Position numbers and translations under genes: made by a program. Shown one piece after another: positions 46,123-53,830 of a stretch of 64,000 bases of DNA. Source of the stretch: Pseudomonadota bacterium. GTDB lineage: Bacteria > Pseudomonadota > Alphaproteobacteria > Sphingomonadales > Sphingomonadaceae. How positions within the stretch are numbered: position 1 is the stretch's first letter; each line of letters opens with the position of its first letter. Below the pieces are notes generated by a model. The model saw only the letters and a program-made list of their open reading frames with translations, did not search any database and was not told the origin of the DNA. Where the stretch lies: NCBI GenBank assembly GCA_023458055.1, contig JAEXAW010000016.1, forward strand, positions 62,001 through 126,000, given 5' to 3'.

Positions 46123-47652
46123 ATGACTGCCACCGCCCCCGCCATCATCCGCGAAGACGATCTTATCGAAAGCATCGCCGATGCGCTGCAATTTATCAGC
46201 TATTATCACCCGATGGATTATATCCGCGCGCTGGGTGCGGCCTATGAGGCGGAGCAATCGCCCGCGGCCAAGGACGCCATCGCGCAGATTCTGACCAACA
46301 GCCGCATGTGCGCGGAAGGGCATCGCCCGATCTGTCAGGATACCGGCATCGTCACCGTGATCGTCAAATGGGGGCAGGATTGCTGGCTCCAGTCGCCGCG
46401 CTCGCTCCAGCAGGTGATCGATGAAGGGGTGAGGAAGGCCTATCTCTTGCCCGAAAACAAACTGCGCGCGTCGATTCTCGCCGACCCTGCTTTCACCCGC
46501 GTCAACACGCGCGACAATACCCCTTCCGTGGTGCATCTCGAAATGGTGCCGGGGAATAAGGTCACCATCGACGTCGCGGCCAAGGGCGGCGGCTCGGAAA
46601 ATAAGACCAAGTTCAAGATGATGAACCCATCCGACTCCATCGTCGATTGGGTGCTGGAAATGATCCCGCAAATGGGTGCGGGCTGGTGTCCGCCGGGAAT
46701 GCTCGGCATCGGTATTGGCGGCACGGCGGAAAAGGCGATGGTGCTCGCCAAGGAAAGCCTGATGGGCGCGATCGACATGGCGCAGTTGAAACAGCGTGGA
46801 CCCCGGAACGCGATCGAGGAACTGCGCATCGAACTCTATGACAAGGTCAACGCGCTCGGCATCGGCGCGCAAGGGTTGGGCGGGCTTTCGACCATCTTAG
46901 ACGTCAAGATCATGGACTATCCGACCCATGCGGCCTCGAAGCCGGTGGCGATGATCCCCAATTGCGCCGCGACCCGCCACGCGCATTTCACGCTCGATGG
47001 CTCGGGACCGGTGTTCCTGGAAGCGCCCAAGCTCGACGAATGGCCCAAGGTCAATTGGGCACCCGATAAGGCGGCCAAGCGCGTCAATCTTGATACGCTG
47101 ACACCAGAGGAAGTTCAAAGCTGGAAACAGGGCGACCGGCTCCTGTTGAATGGCAAGATGCTGACCGGTCGCGATGCTGCGCACAAGCGCATCGCCGACA
47201 TGCTGGCGAAAGGCGAGGAACTCCCCGTCAGCTTCAAGGGCCGGATGATCTATTATGTCGGTCCGGTCGATCCGGTGGGCGAGGAAATAGTCGGCCCCGC
47301 CGGCCCCACCACCGCGACGCGCATGGACAAGTTCATGGACATGATGCTCGAACAAGGCTTGCTCGGCTGCGTCGGCAAGGCCGAACGCGGACCCATGGCG
47401 ACGCAAGCGATTGCCAAGCATAAATCGGCCTATCTCATGGCCGTCGGCGGCGCCGCCTATCTCGTCGCCCGCGCAATCAAGGGGAGCAAGGTCGTCGGCT
47501 TTGCAGACCTCGGCATGGAAGCGATCTACGAATTCGAGGTCGAAGATTTCCCGGTCACCGTCGCGGTCGACAGTGAGGGGAACAATGTCCACACGCTCGC
47601 GCCGCTGGTGTGGCGGGAGAAGATTGCCAAGGAAGGGTTGTTGGCGGATTGA
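46123..47652 (+). CDS. Fumarate hydratase, class I (iron-sulphur)
   Basis: A 509-residue oxygen-sensitive fumarase converting fumarate to L-malate in the TCA cycle. CQDTGIV, the GNKVTIDVAAKGGGSENK and the PNCAATRHAHF cysteine are among the conserved blocks, with the C-terminal beta domain containing GRDAAHKRI and SFKGRMIYYVGPVDPVG. The start is ATG 46123, one codon inside a TTG start. Confidence 0.96.
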   Translation: MTATAPAIIREDDLIESIADALQFISYYHPMDYIRALGAAYEAEQSPAAKDAIAQILTNSRMCAEGHRPICQDTGIVTVIVKWGQDCWLQSPRSLQQVIDEGVRKAYLLPENKLRASILADPAFTRVNTRDNTPSVVHLEMVPGNKVTIDVAAKGGGSENKTKFKMMNPSDSIVDWVLEMIPQMGAGWCPPGMLGIGIGGTAEKAMVLAKESLMGAIDMAQLKQRGPRNAIEELRIELYDKVNALGIGAQGLGGLSTILDVKIMDYPTHAASKPVAMIPNCAATRHAHFTLDGSGPVFLEAPKLDEWPKVNWAPDKAAKRVNLDTLTPEEVQSWKQGDRLLLNGKMLTGRDAAHKRIADMLAKGEELPVSFKGRMIYYVGPVDPVGEEIVGPAGPTTATRMDKFMDMMLEQGLLGCVGKAERGPMATQAIAKHKSAYLMAVGGAAYLVARAIKGSKVVGFADLGMEAIYEFEVEDFPVTVAVDSEGNNVHTLAPLVWREKIAKEGLLAD

Positions 47653-47655
47653 TAA

Positions 47656-47763
47656 TGGGAGGCACGGCTGGACTTGAACCAGCATCTGCTTAGGCGTACT
47701 GACATCGTGTCGACCGACCGTAACTTAGGTTCCAAAGCGCTTTATCCGTTAAGCTACGCGCCT
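47656..47763 (-). tRNA. tRNA-like cloverleaf with a 39-base anticodon loop
   Basis: Reading the minus strand from 47763: acceptor AGGCGCG pairs with CGTGCCT (47666-47660); D arm GCTT-AACGGATA-AAGC; T arm GCTGG-TTCAAGT-CCAGC; and C followed by an encoded CCA (47658-47656). The anticodon stem CTTTG/CTAAG pairs at four of five positions and encloses 39 bases instead of 7, so no anticodon can be called. CCTAAG occurs at both ends of the surplus sequence. It may be a disrupted tRNA gene or a tRNA-like RNA. It starts 4 bases after the stop codon of the HTH gene. Confidence 0.6.
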
Positions 47764-47767
47764 ATCT

Positions 47768-48148
47768 TTAATTCCAATCATCCCTCGATGCTCGGCTTAA
47801 GAGTGCTGCTAATTTATCCATTAGCAGCACTCTTTTGCCGTCCGCGTCCTTGATTCTCTCAATCAGCCCCTGCTTGATCATTCTTTCAATTGACCGCTGA
47901 ACAGTCCGACTACTGATGCCCATCCTTTTAGCGATTACCGAGTTACGCGGAAAGATAGCCCCCCCGTAAGTCCAGCGGTAACCAAGGAGGTTGATTGCGA
48001 CAATCATATCGGTTGCCGATAACCCCATTTGTCGCTGCATTTTCAACATACGCACCGGAACCGCCACAAAGCCCGCATGGTCAGTAATAACTCCTGGCCA
48101 CAACGCCTGCATCCGGCTGAGTGTCAAATTTGCCTGCTCTTCAAACAT
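47768..48148 (-). CDS. Helix-turn-helix protein, replication/phage-regulator-like
   Basis: A 126-residue protein. The C-terminal half contains a winged HTH: NSVIAKRMGISSRTVQRSIE and RMIKQGLIERIKDADGKR, of the type seen in plasmid and phage initiators or regulators. The N-terminal part has no assigned domain. ATG 48148 (MFEEQANL) is the likely start, downstream of two palindromes; an earlier start at 48211 is possible. The gene is poorer in G+C than its neighbours and immediately precedes a tRNA-like element. Confidence 0.75.
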   Translation of the reverse strand: MFEEQANLTLSRMQALWPGVITDHAGFVAVPVRMLKMQRQMGLSATDMIVAINLLGYRWTYGGAIFPRNSVIAKRMGISSRTVQRSIERMIKQGLIERIKDADGKRVLLMDKLAALLSRASRDDWN

Positions 48149-48187
48149 ATGCGGAAGATAAAATTTTTGGTCAAGATGTGAAGACGC

Positions 48188-48204
48188 ATATATTACATAT
48201 ATGA
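48188..48204. promoter_or_regulatory. Operator-like palindrome CATATAT-TAC-ATATATG
   Basis: A perfect 7-base inverted repeat with a 3-base centre, 40-56 bases ahead of the HTH gene start. It is the sort of site an HTH dimer binds for self-control. Confidence 0.5.
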
Positions 48205-48225
48205 CACTCATGTCGCAAATTTTTG

Positions 48226-48259
48226 ATACCAACTACAACTTTGATAATGATTGGTATCC
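48226..48259. promoter_or_regulatory. Second inverted repeat GATACCAA...TTGGTATC
   Basis: GATACCAA (48226-48233) and TTGGTATC (48252-48259) are perfect 8-base arms 18 bases apart, upstream of the HTH gene and of the truncated peptidase gene on the other strand. Confidence 0.45.
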
Positions 48260-48342
48260 ATCTTCGATTAGAGTTGCTCTGAGGCAGCCATCATCATGAC
48301 CATCTGGCTCCATGCCACCCTTGCTGCGGCGTTATTTCAGGC

Positions 48343-48618
48343 GTGGCGGACGGCTGTGCAGCAGCGGGTGCGGCAGCAGCGACGCTTGGGCTCCCCAATC
48401 CGGTCATTACATCTGGCAATGACAGTCGCCACAAAAACGGATCGCTACATTATTCAGACCGCGCGCTGGATTTCAGGGGAAATAATATCAGCGTCGCCCA
48501 AGGGCGGGCATTCGAGGCTGAAATGAAACGTACACTCGGCGATAAATATGATATCCAGTTTGAAGTGTTCAAAAATTCGAGCAATAATCACCTCCATGTC
48601 GAATATGATCCGCGATGA
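48343..48618 (+). pseudogene. Truncated phage-type M15-like peptidase fragment
   Basis: The 91-residue frame resembles the C-terminal part of small M15-like or phage peptidases: SRHKNGSLHYSDRALDFRG and HLHVEYDPR carry the zinc-type His/Asp pattern. Only a GTG is available as a start and the N-terminal part expected of the family is missing. A hydrophobic leader (MTIWLHATLAAALF from 48296) is in a different frame, suggesting a frameshift or truncation. It overlaps the next gene. Confidence 0.5.
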
Positions 48619-49150
48619 CGGTTGCTGCGGCAACGGTAGAACTGCCCTGAAGCGTGGGTTCGCCTTGGCAATTCTATTCGCTTTGACCGGTTGTGGTCCT
48701 GCGTCCAACGGTACGGCAAAGGCTGATGTTGCGCCCGATAACGCCGCCGGTAAGTCTCCTGTCGACAAAGCACAGCCCGCTGCAGCGAGGGTGCCTCCAA
48801 AGCAAATAGAGCCAAAACCCATGAATAAAACTGCAGCGCCGGTGATCACATCGCTTGAAACCAAAATGGGCTCTGCAGAACCCAGCTGTGCCATCTATGT
48901 CACTTATGCCGGTGGTCGCGAAGAGGGCCTCGGCTGGGCTGACCAACCGTGCGATCAAGTCAAGGCCTCTGTCGTTTCTATCGCCAAGCTTGAAGAGATG
49001 GGACAGCTCGCCAACATTCCCAAAGATGATCTGGAAGACCTGCGCCGATTAAACGCGAGCGGCGTTGTGTTGGTGGAATCAGAATTCACTGCGTCGATCT
49101 ATATTATTGATCGCACGAACATGATAAAGGAAATCAGTTTGGCTGATTGA
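48605..49150 (+). CDS. Predicted lipoprotein of unknown function
   Basis: A 181-residue protein with an N-terminal signal and lipobox (LFALTGC), a Pro/Ala/Lys-rich linker and a domain with two cysteines (PSCAIYVTYAGG, DQPCDQVK) ending EISLAD. ATG 48605 lies inside the end of the preceding fragment. I do not recognise the domain. Confidence 0.7.
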   Translation: MIRDDGCCGNGRTALKRGFALAILFALTGCGPASNGTAKADVAPDNAAGKSPVDKAQPAAARVPPKQIEPKPMNKTAAPVITSLETKMGSAEPSCAIYVTYAGGREEGLGWADQPCDQVKASVVSIAKLEEMGQLANIPKDDLEDLRRLNASGVVLVESEFTASIYIIDRTNMIKEISLAD

Positions 49151-49206
49151 TCGGTCGCGTTTATCCTGTGGCGGAAAGAAATCCGCTGGCGATAGTTTTG
49201 CATAAG

Positions 49207-49716
49207 ATGCCCACCCAGCTATTAACCCCCGAACCCGATCCCCCTGCCGAGCGGTTTACCTTTTTCTCGCCGCTCTCGGTCCGTGCTTTTGCGAGCAAGA
49301 TGCGGGATTTGTTCGGCGGAGAAGATACGCCAACGCCGGTCGGCAACATCATGAGTTCGGGGAGCGAAGACGAGCTCTATCTGTACTGCCATCATAAGGG
49401 CGCGACGCCGGTAGTCTGGTTCAGGGGCGATGTGTTCGATCAGGACGGACGGACGCGGGTCGCGGGCTATTTCAAGAAGAGCCGTGTAATTGATACCAAG
49501 CTCGGGGCATTATTTTTCTACGGCGGCATTTTTCTTGGTGTCGGGTTGTTATTGCTCTTCAACGACGCAGGTTGGCCCTATCCGTGGATTCTGGTCGCGC
49601 CCGGGCTTATCGCTATAGCCATCGCCGCCCATAAATATCGCCAACGCCGCCGCCGCCTGATTGACGATCAAGTCGCTATCCGCGCCTTCCTCGCCGAACA
49701 TTTCGAGGCAGCGTGA
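49207..49716 (+). CDS. Two-pass membrane protein of unknown function
   Basis: A 169-residue protein. The N-terminal 100 residues look soluble; two membrane segments (LGALFFYGGIFLGVGLLLLF and YPWILVAPGLIAIAIAA, with only a short turn) follow, then a basic C-terminus (RQRRRR). ATG 49207 is chosen over a TTG 60 bases earlier. Function unknown. Confidence 0.75.
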   Translation: MPTQLLTPEPDPPAERFTFFSPLSVRAFASKMRDLFGGEDTPTPVGNIMSSGSEDELYLYCHHKGATPVVWFRGDVFDQDGRTRVAGYFKKSRVIDTKLGALFFYGGIFLGVGLLLLFNDAGWPYPWILVAPGLIAIAIAAHKYRQRRRRLIDDQVAIRAFLAEHFEAA

Positions 49717-49732
49717 TGCGCCGCGCGCACGG

Positions 49733-49748
49733 GGGTCAGGACCCTGAC
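49733..49748. repeat. Short palindrome GGGTCAGGACCCT, copy 2
   Basis: Same unit as at 28711, 56879 and 58877, located between the 3' ends of two convergent genes. Confidence 0.7.
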
Positions 49749-49755
49749 TTCTGAC

Positions 49756-51438
49756 CTAGCCGCATTTTCCCGCGCCCGGTCCCTTCACAAACCGCCCGGG
49801 AGTTGCGCCGGTATGTTCGCCGTCCTTCAGCACTTGGGTGCCGTTGACAAAGACCTGTTTCATGCCAACCGCATATTGCTGCGGCTTTTCGAAGGTGGCG
49901 CGGTCGGCAATGGTGGCGGGATCGAACACCACCACATCGGCGAAATACCCGTTCGCGAGGCGCCCACGCGTATCCGCAATGCCAAGGTTGGTTGCGGGGA
50001 AGAAGGTCAGCCGGCGGATCGCGTCTTCGAGGCTGGTGGTCTTTTCCTCGCGCACATATTTGCCAAGCAGCCGCGCGAAGTTGCCATAGCCGCGCGGGTG
50101 CTGGCTGTTCAGCAGGAACACCCCTTCGGGCGCGCTGGATGAGGCGTCGGAGCCGAACGCCATCCAGGGGAGCGCAGTCTGGCGCGCAACATTGGCCTCG
50201 TTCATGGTAAAATAGGCCACGCCGATGCGGCTGCGGTCTTCGAGTAGAAGGTCGATGGCGGTTTCGGACGGGCTTTTGCCGCGCTCTTTCGCCACCGCCG
50301 CGAGCGTCTTGCCGATGAGTGGCCGCAGGGCCGGGTTTTTGAAATCGAGGAGCAGCGTCCCGTCCGCCTTGCGTCCGTTCATCGCGCTTTCGCCGACGTC
50401 GGATGAGCCTTCCATTTCGCTCACCACCCGCGCGCGTTGCGCAGGATCGGACAGCCGCTCCCACATCTTCGCATGGCCCCCCTCCTGCACCCATAAGGGC
50501 AGCGAAGCGGTGAGCCCGGTTGAGCTTGCCGGATAATTATACATATCCGCCGTAATGCGCAGGCCCGATTTGCGCGCCGCTTCGATTTTGGCGATCACGG
50601 CGTCAAGCTTGCCCCAATTGGGCTCGCCCGATTGTTTGAGGTGATAAACTTCTGCCGGGATTTTTGCCTCGCGGGCAATGGTGATGAGTTCATCGATTGC
50701 GGGGATAAGGCCGTTTCCTTCGTTGCGGATATGGCTGATATACATGCCGCCGCATTTGCCCGCTTCGCCTGCGAGCGCGATCAGTTCGGGCGTTTCGGCA
50801 AAGGCGGCCGGCGGATAGATGAGGCTGGTGCCAAGCCCCATCGCGCCCTCGTTCATCGCCTGGCGCACCTGCGCGCGCATCCGGGTGAGTTGTTCGGGTG
50901 TCGGGTCGACATCGCCTTCACCCAGTTCGTGGATGCGCACCGTCGTCGCGCCAACAAAGCTTGCGACATTGGTGGAGATGCCTTTCTGTTCGAGGAAATC
51001 GAAATAGCCACCAAATGTGGACCAGGGGATGGGAAATTTAATGTCGCTCTGGCTCGCCAGCTGGGCGGCGCGCATCGTGTCGTTGACGGGGCCCATTGAG
51101 GAGCCTTCACCCATCACTTCGAGCGTCACGCCCTGGCGGATATCCGACTGGCTTTTGCCATCGACAATGAGGCTAACGTTCGACCAGCTCAGCATGTTGA
51201 TGAAGCCGGGCGCGACCGCCATGCCTTTGGCGTCGATGGTGGTTTTGGCCTTGCCCCGAAGCCGCTTGCCGACCGCGACAATCTTGTCGCCGCTGATCGC
51301 AACCTCGCCTTTATAAGGCTTGGTGCCGGTGCCGTCATAAATGGTGCCACCGGTAATGAGGACATCATAAGTCTGGGCGTTGGCCGCGGCGGGGAGGGTA
51401 AGCGCGAAGCTAAGCAAAAGCGGGAGCAGCTGTTTCAT
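49756..51438 (-). CDS. Exported D-aminoacylase-type amidohydrolase with altered metal motif
   Basis: A 560-residue protein of the N-acyl-D-amino-acid deacylase family with a signal peptide (LLPLLLSFALTLPAAANAQ). Family blocks: ITGGTIYDGTG, MYISHIRNEGNG, VYHLKQSG, PWMAFGSDASSSAPEG and NGYFADVVVFDP. Where canonical members have the HxH metal pair (GFIDxHTHxD), this protein reads GFINMLSWSN. Members of this type may bind metal differently or act on another substrate. The start overlaps the stop of the serine hydrolase (ATGATGA). Confidence 0.87.
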   Translation of the reverse strand: MKQLLPLLLSFALTLPAAANAQTYDVLITGGTIYDGTGTKPYKGEVAISGDKIVAVGKRLRGKAKTTIDAKGMAVAPGFINMLSWSNVSLIVDGKSQSDIRQGVTLEVMGEGSSMGPVNDTMRAAQLASQSDIKFPIPWSTFGGYFDFLEQKGISTNVASFVGATTVRIHELGEGDVDPTPEQLTRMRAQVRQAMNEGAMGLGTSLIYPPAAFAETPELIALAGEAGKCGGMYISHIRNEGNGLIPAIDELITIAREAKIPAEVYHLKQSGEPNWGKLDAVIAKIEAARKSGLRITADMYNYPASSTGLTASLPLWVQEGGHAKMWERLSDPAQRARVVSEMEGSSDVGESAMNGRKADGTLLLDFKNPALRPLIGKTLAAVAKERGKSPSETAIDLLLEDRSRIGVAYFTMNEANVARQTALPWMAFGSDASSSAPEGVFLLNSQHPRGYGNFARLLGKYVREEKTTSLEDAIRRLTFFPATNLGIADTRGRLANGYFADVVVFDPATIADRATFEKPQQYAVGMKQVFVNGTQVLKDGEHTGATPGRFVKGPGAGKCG

Positions 51439-52682
51439 CATTTCGAAGCCATCCTCTGTTCGGTCACGGTGAAGGCGGTAGGTCCGGTTTCGGGGCGGGT
51501 GTCGGCGAGGGCGGTGGCATAATAGGCGATGCCGGTGCGGGTCTTGGGGTCGTACCAGACACCCGAACGGAGCGCATAGGCTTCACCCGAGTGGCCATAC
51601 CACAGGCCGGTCTGGTCCGGCAGGCGATCCCGGCAGGCAGCATTGCGGTTCGCGCCCAATATGTGCGTCGCAAGCCCATAGCTGCAGAAAAAGCCGTTTT
51701 CCGTAGTGCCGTTAGCGCCGGTAAAGCGCCAGTGCGGGCGCTCCATCTCCGCGACCGAGCGGGCGGTGAGGAAGCGGGAGCCATCCGCCGCTATCCCGCG
51801 CCGCGCCATCATGCGGGCAATCTCGGCGAGTTCCTTGGGCGAAACGCGCAAGCCGCCTTGCGGCGAAAAGAGCGCGCCATTGCTGCCGAGCATATAGTTG
51901 GAAAGATCGCAATCGCTCGCGCCTTCTTTCAGGAAAACCGGACAGGCGGGAAGCTTGCCGCCAAGGTCATCGCGCGCGACATCGCCATTGCGACGATAGA
52001 GGGTGACCGCACGCTCGGCGTCACGGTCGGTACAGCCGCCGCCCATATTATAGCAGGCCCGGATTTTGAGCGGCTTCATAACGAGGCGGTCCATCGCCTT
52101 GTCGAAGCGTTCGCCGGTGACCTTTTCAATGACCGAGCCAACCACCGGAAAGTTGATATTGCCATATTCGAAATAGGTCCCGGGCGCGTGGGCGGCATCC
52201 CACATTTTGGGGTTGGCGAGCGTCCCCTCGACCGTCTCGCCAAGCGGGATAAGATAACCCTCGCCATTGTCGCGCAAACTGGACGTGTGGGAGAGCAGCA
52301 TGGCCAGCGTGATCTTGGCCTCCGGATAAGCCGGATTACGCAGTTTCCAGCCGAGATAGTCCGACACATCGCGGTTCAGATCGAGCTTCTTCTGTTCAAC
52401 GAGCCGCATCACGCCGATGGCCACCACGAATTTGGAAACCGAAGCAATGCGCGGGCGATCCTCGATCGTGACGCTGCGCGGATAGGCTTTGTTGACGACT
52501 CCCGCTGCGCCGCTCCCTATCGGGCCGTTGGCATCAAAGCGCACCCAGCTTTCCGCGGGCACGTTGACATCGGCGGGCGGTGGCGGCGGGACCGGCACGC
52601 TAAACGCTTCCTGCCCCGCCAGCGGCGACGCGAAAGTTACTATTGCCACGGCGATGATCCCCCGCCGCACTCCCTTTTGCAT
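51438..52682 (-). CDS. Exported class C beta-lactamase-like serine hydrolase
   Basis: A 414-residue protein with a signal peptide (residues about 5-24) and the SxxK catalytic motif SVSK in RIASVSKFVVAIG; YGN (in FEYGNINF) is the likely YxN. Related proteins are D-aminopeptidases, esterases or penicillin-binding-like hydrolases; this one need not hydrolyse beta-lactams. It is translationally coupled to the D-aminoacylase-type gene, hinting at breakdown of D-amino-acid-containing peptides. That pathway is inference. Confidence 0.88.
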   Translation of the reverse strand: MQKGVRRGIIAVAIVTFASPLAGQEAFSVPVPPPPPADVNVPAESWVRFDANGPIGSGAAGVVNKAYPRSVTIEDRPRIASVSKFVVAIGVMRLVEQKKLDLNRDVSDYLGWKLRNPAYPEAKITLAMLLSHTSSLRDNGEGYLIPLGETVEGTLANPKMWDAAHAPGTYFEYGNINFPVVGSVIEKVTGERFDKAMDRLVMKPLKIRACYNMGGGCTDRDAERAVTLYRRNGDVARDDLGGKLPACPVFLKEGASDCDLSNYMLGSNGALFSPQGGLRVSPKELAEIARMMARRGIAADGSRFLTARSVAEMERPHWRFTGANGTTENGFFCSYGLATHILGANRNAACRDRLPDQTGLWYGHSGEAYALRSGVWYDPKTRTGIAYYATALADTRPETGPTAFTVTEQRMASK

Positions 52683-52699
52683 GTCTCGTTCCTTCTCGG

Positions 52700-53173
52700 T
52701 CAGTCCTCACCATCTGCGGCAGAAGACGTGGGGTCAAGCCATTCAGCGATGACGGTCGGAATGATCGGTAAAACCAGCGACATCGGAAGAATCAACGACC
52801 ACCAATCCTTGGTTGAACGGGGTAGCCACCATTGGCGTTCCGGCTCCGTCGCGACGGTCGCATAGAGTAAGAACAGGAGAATCAGGATGGCGAGCGCTCG
52901 AAAGGCATAGGCGTTGGCGCGTTCAAATACGCGTGATTCGCGTTCGTCGAGGATTGCCGCACATTTGCGCCGACGATTTTGCGCGTAGAGCGAACGGACC
53001 GTCATGACGTAACCGGTAAAACCCCCAACAAGAGAGATTATCGCAAGCGGAATACCCGCCTCCCACCGTCCGTTGATGATGGCATATCCCAACGGCAATC
53101 CGAACACGGCGGCAATGCCTGCCCATTTTGTCCAGGGCGACCGGCCCCGTGCGGGATCATAAGCAAGGTTCAT
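52700..53173 (-). CDS. Four-pass membrane protein of unknown function
   Basis: A 157-residue protein with about four membrane segments (WAGIAAVFGLPLGYAI, GIPLAIISLVGGFTGYVM, LAILILLFLLYATVA and WWSLILPMSLVLPIIPTVIA). It starts in a 4-base overlap (ATGA) with the HTH regulator gene. Such XRE-plus-membrane pairs are widespread and their role is mostly unknown. Confidence 0.82.
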   Translation of the reverse strand: MNLAYDPARGRSPWTKWAGIAAVFGLPLGYAIINGRWEAGIPLAIISLVGGFTGYVMTVRSLYAQNRRRKCAAILDERESRVFERANAYAFRALAILILLFLLYATVATEPERQWWLPRSTKDWWSLILPMSLVLPIIPTVIAEWLDPTSSAADGED

Positions 53174-53415
53174 TTTGAATCTCCTGCGCGACGGAGAAGG
53201 TCCGCCATGGTTTCAAAAGGAGTGAAGGAAAAGAGAATTTCGACCGGCACCTCGAACACCGCTGCGATCCTCATGGCTAGTTCGAGGCTCGGCTTGTAAT
53301 CCCCGCGTTCGAGGAAGCCGATGGTCTGGGGATTCACCTCAACTAGATCTGCAAGCTCACGGCGGGATATGCCGCGTTCTGCTCGAAAGACGGAAAGACG
53401 ATTATAAATTTCCAC
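53170..53415 (-). CDS. XRE-family transcriptional regulator
   Basis: An 81-residue protein, essentially a single HTH domain: RLSVFRAERGISRRELADLV, NPQTIGFLERGDYKPSLELA and MRIAAVFEVPVEILFSF. It is expected to control its own operon with the membrane-protein gene that overlaps it. Confidence 0.92.
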   Translation of the reverse strand: MEIYNRLSVFRAERGISRRELADLVEVNPQTIGFLERGDYKPSLELAMRIAAVFEVPVEILFSFTPFETMADLLRRAGDSK

Positions 53416-53447
53416 GAATCATTGTCTCTTTCTCGTTAATTATTGCG

Positions 53448-53476
53448 TATACACAACGATAACGTGATTTTGTCAA
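53448..53476 (-). promoter_or_regulatory. Putative promoter of the XRE-membrane operon
   Basis: On the minus strand TTGACA (53476-53471), 17 bases, TGTATA (53453-53448), leaving about 32 bases before the ATG at 53415. AT-rich context. Confidence 0.6.
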
Positions 53477-53534
53477 TATCTAACTCTTGATATCATGTGC
53501 ACCCCTTTCCCAGTCGCGTGCGCTCCGCTAAAGC

Positions 53535-53819
53535 ATGGCCGCTCCTATGACCTTGACGCTGTTCTTCATTTTCCTCATGGGCATCGCCAATTTTGCGTGT
53601 CACCGCGCAATGCTGGAAAGCCGCCACCCCCTGATCGAGGAGGCCACCGCGCCGCTGCGTAGCCGGTTGGGGCAACAGGCCACCTATGTGCTCGAATTTC
53701 TCATGCTGGTGACCGCGATGCTGATCGAGGCCAGTTATCCGCTCATCACCATGACGCTGTACGGTCTTTACACCATGTTCAACATTCTCGCCTATCAATG
53801 GCTCCTCCACCAGAAGTGA
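53535..53819 (+). CDS. Small membrane protein of unknown function
   Basis: A 94-residue protein with one strong (LTLFFIFLMGIANFAC) and one moderate (VLEFLMLVTAMLIEASYPLI) membrane segment. It ends 11 bases before the start of the following MBL gene and was likely co-transcribed with it. Function unknown. Confidence 0.75.
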   Translation: MAAPMTLTLFFIFLMGIANFACHRAMLESRHPLIEEATAPLRSRLGQQATYVLEFLMLVTAMLIEASYPLITMTLYGLYTMFNILAYQWLLHQK

Positions 53820-53830
53820 AATCCGCATCC

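Noticed and set aside
47656..47763. Ordinary tRNA gene of an assignable isotype
   Set aside because: No partition of the sequence between D and T arms gives a 5-base stem with a 7-base loop and T33; the only fitting stem leaves a 39-base loop.
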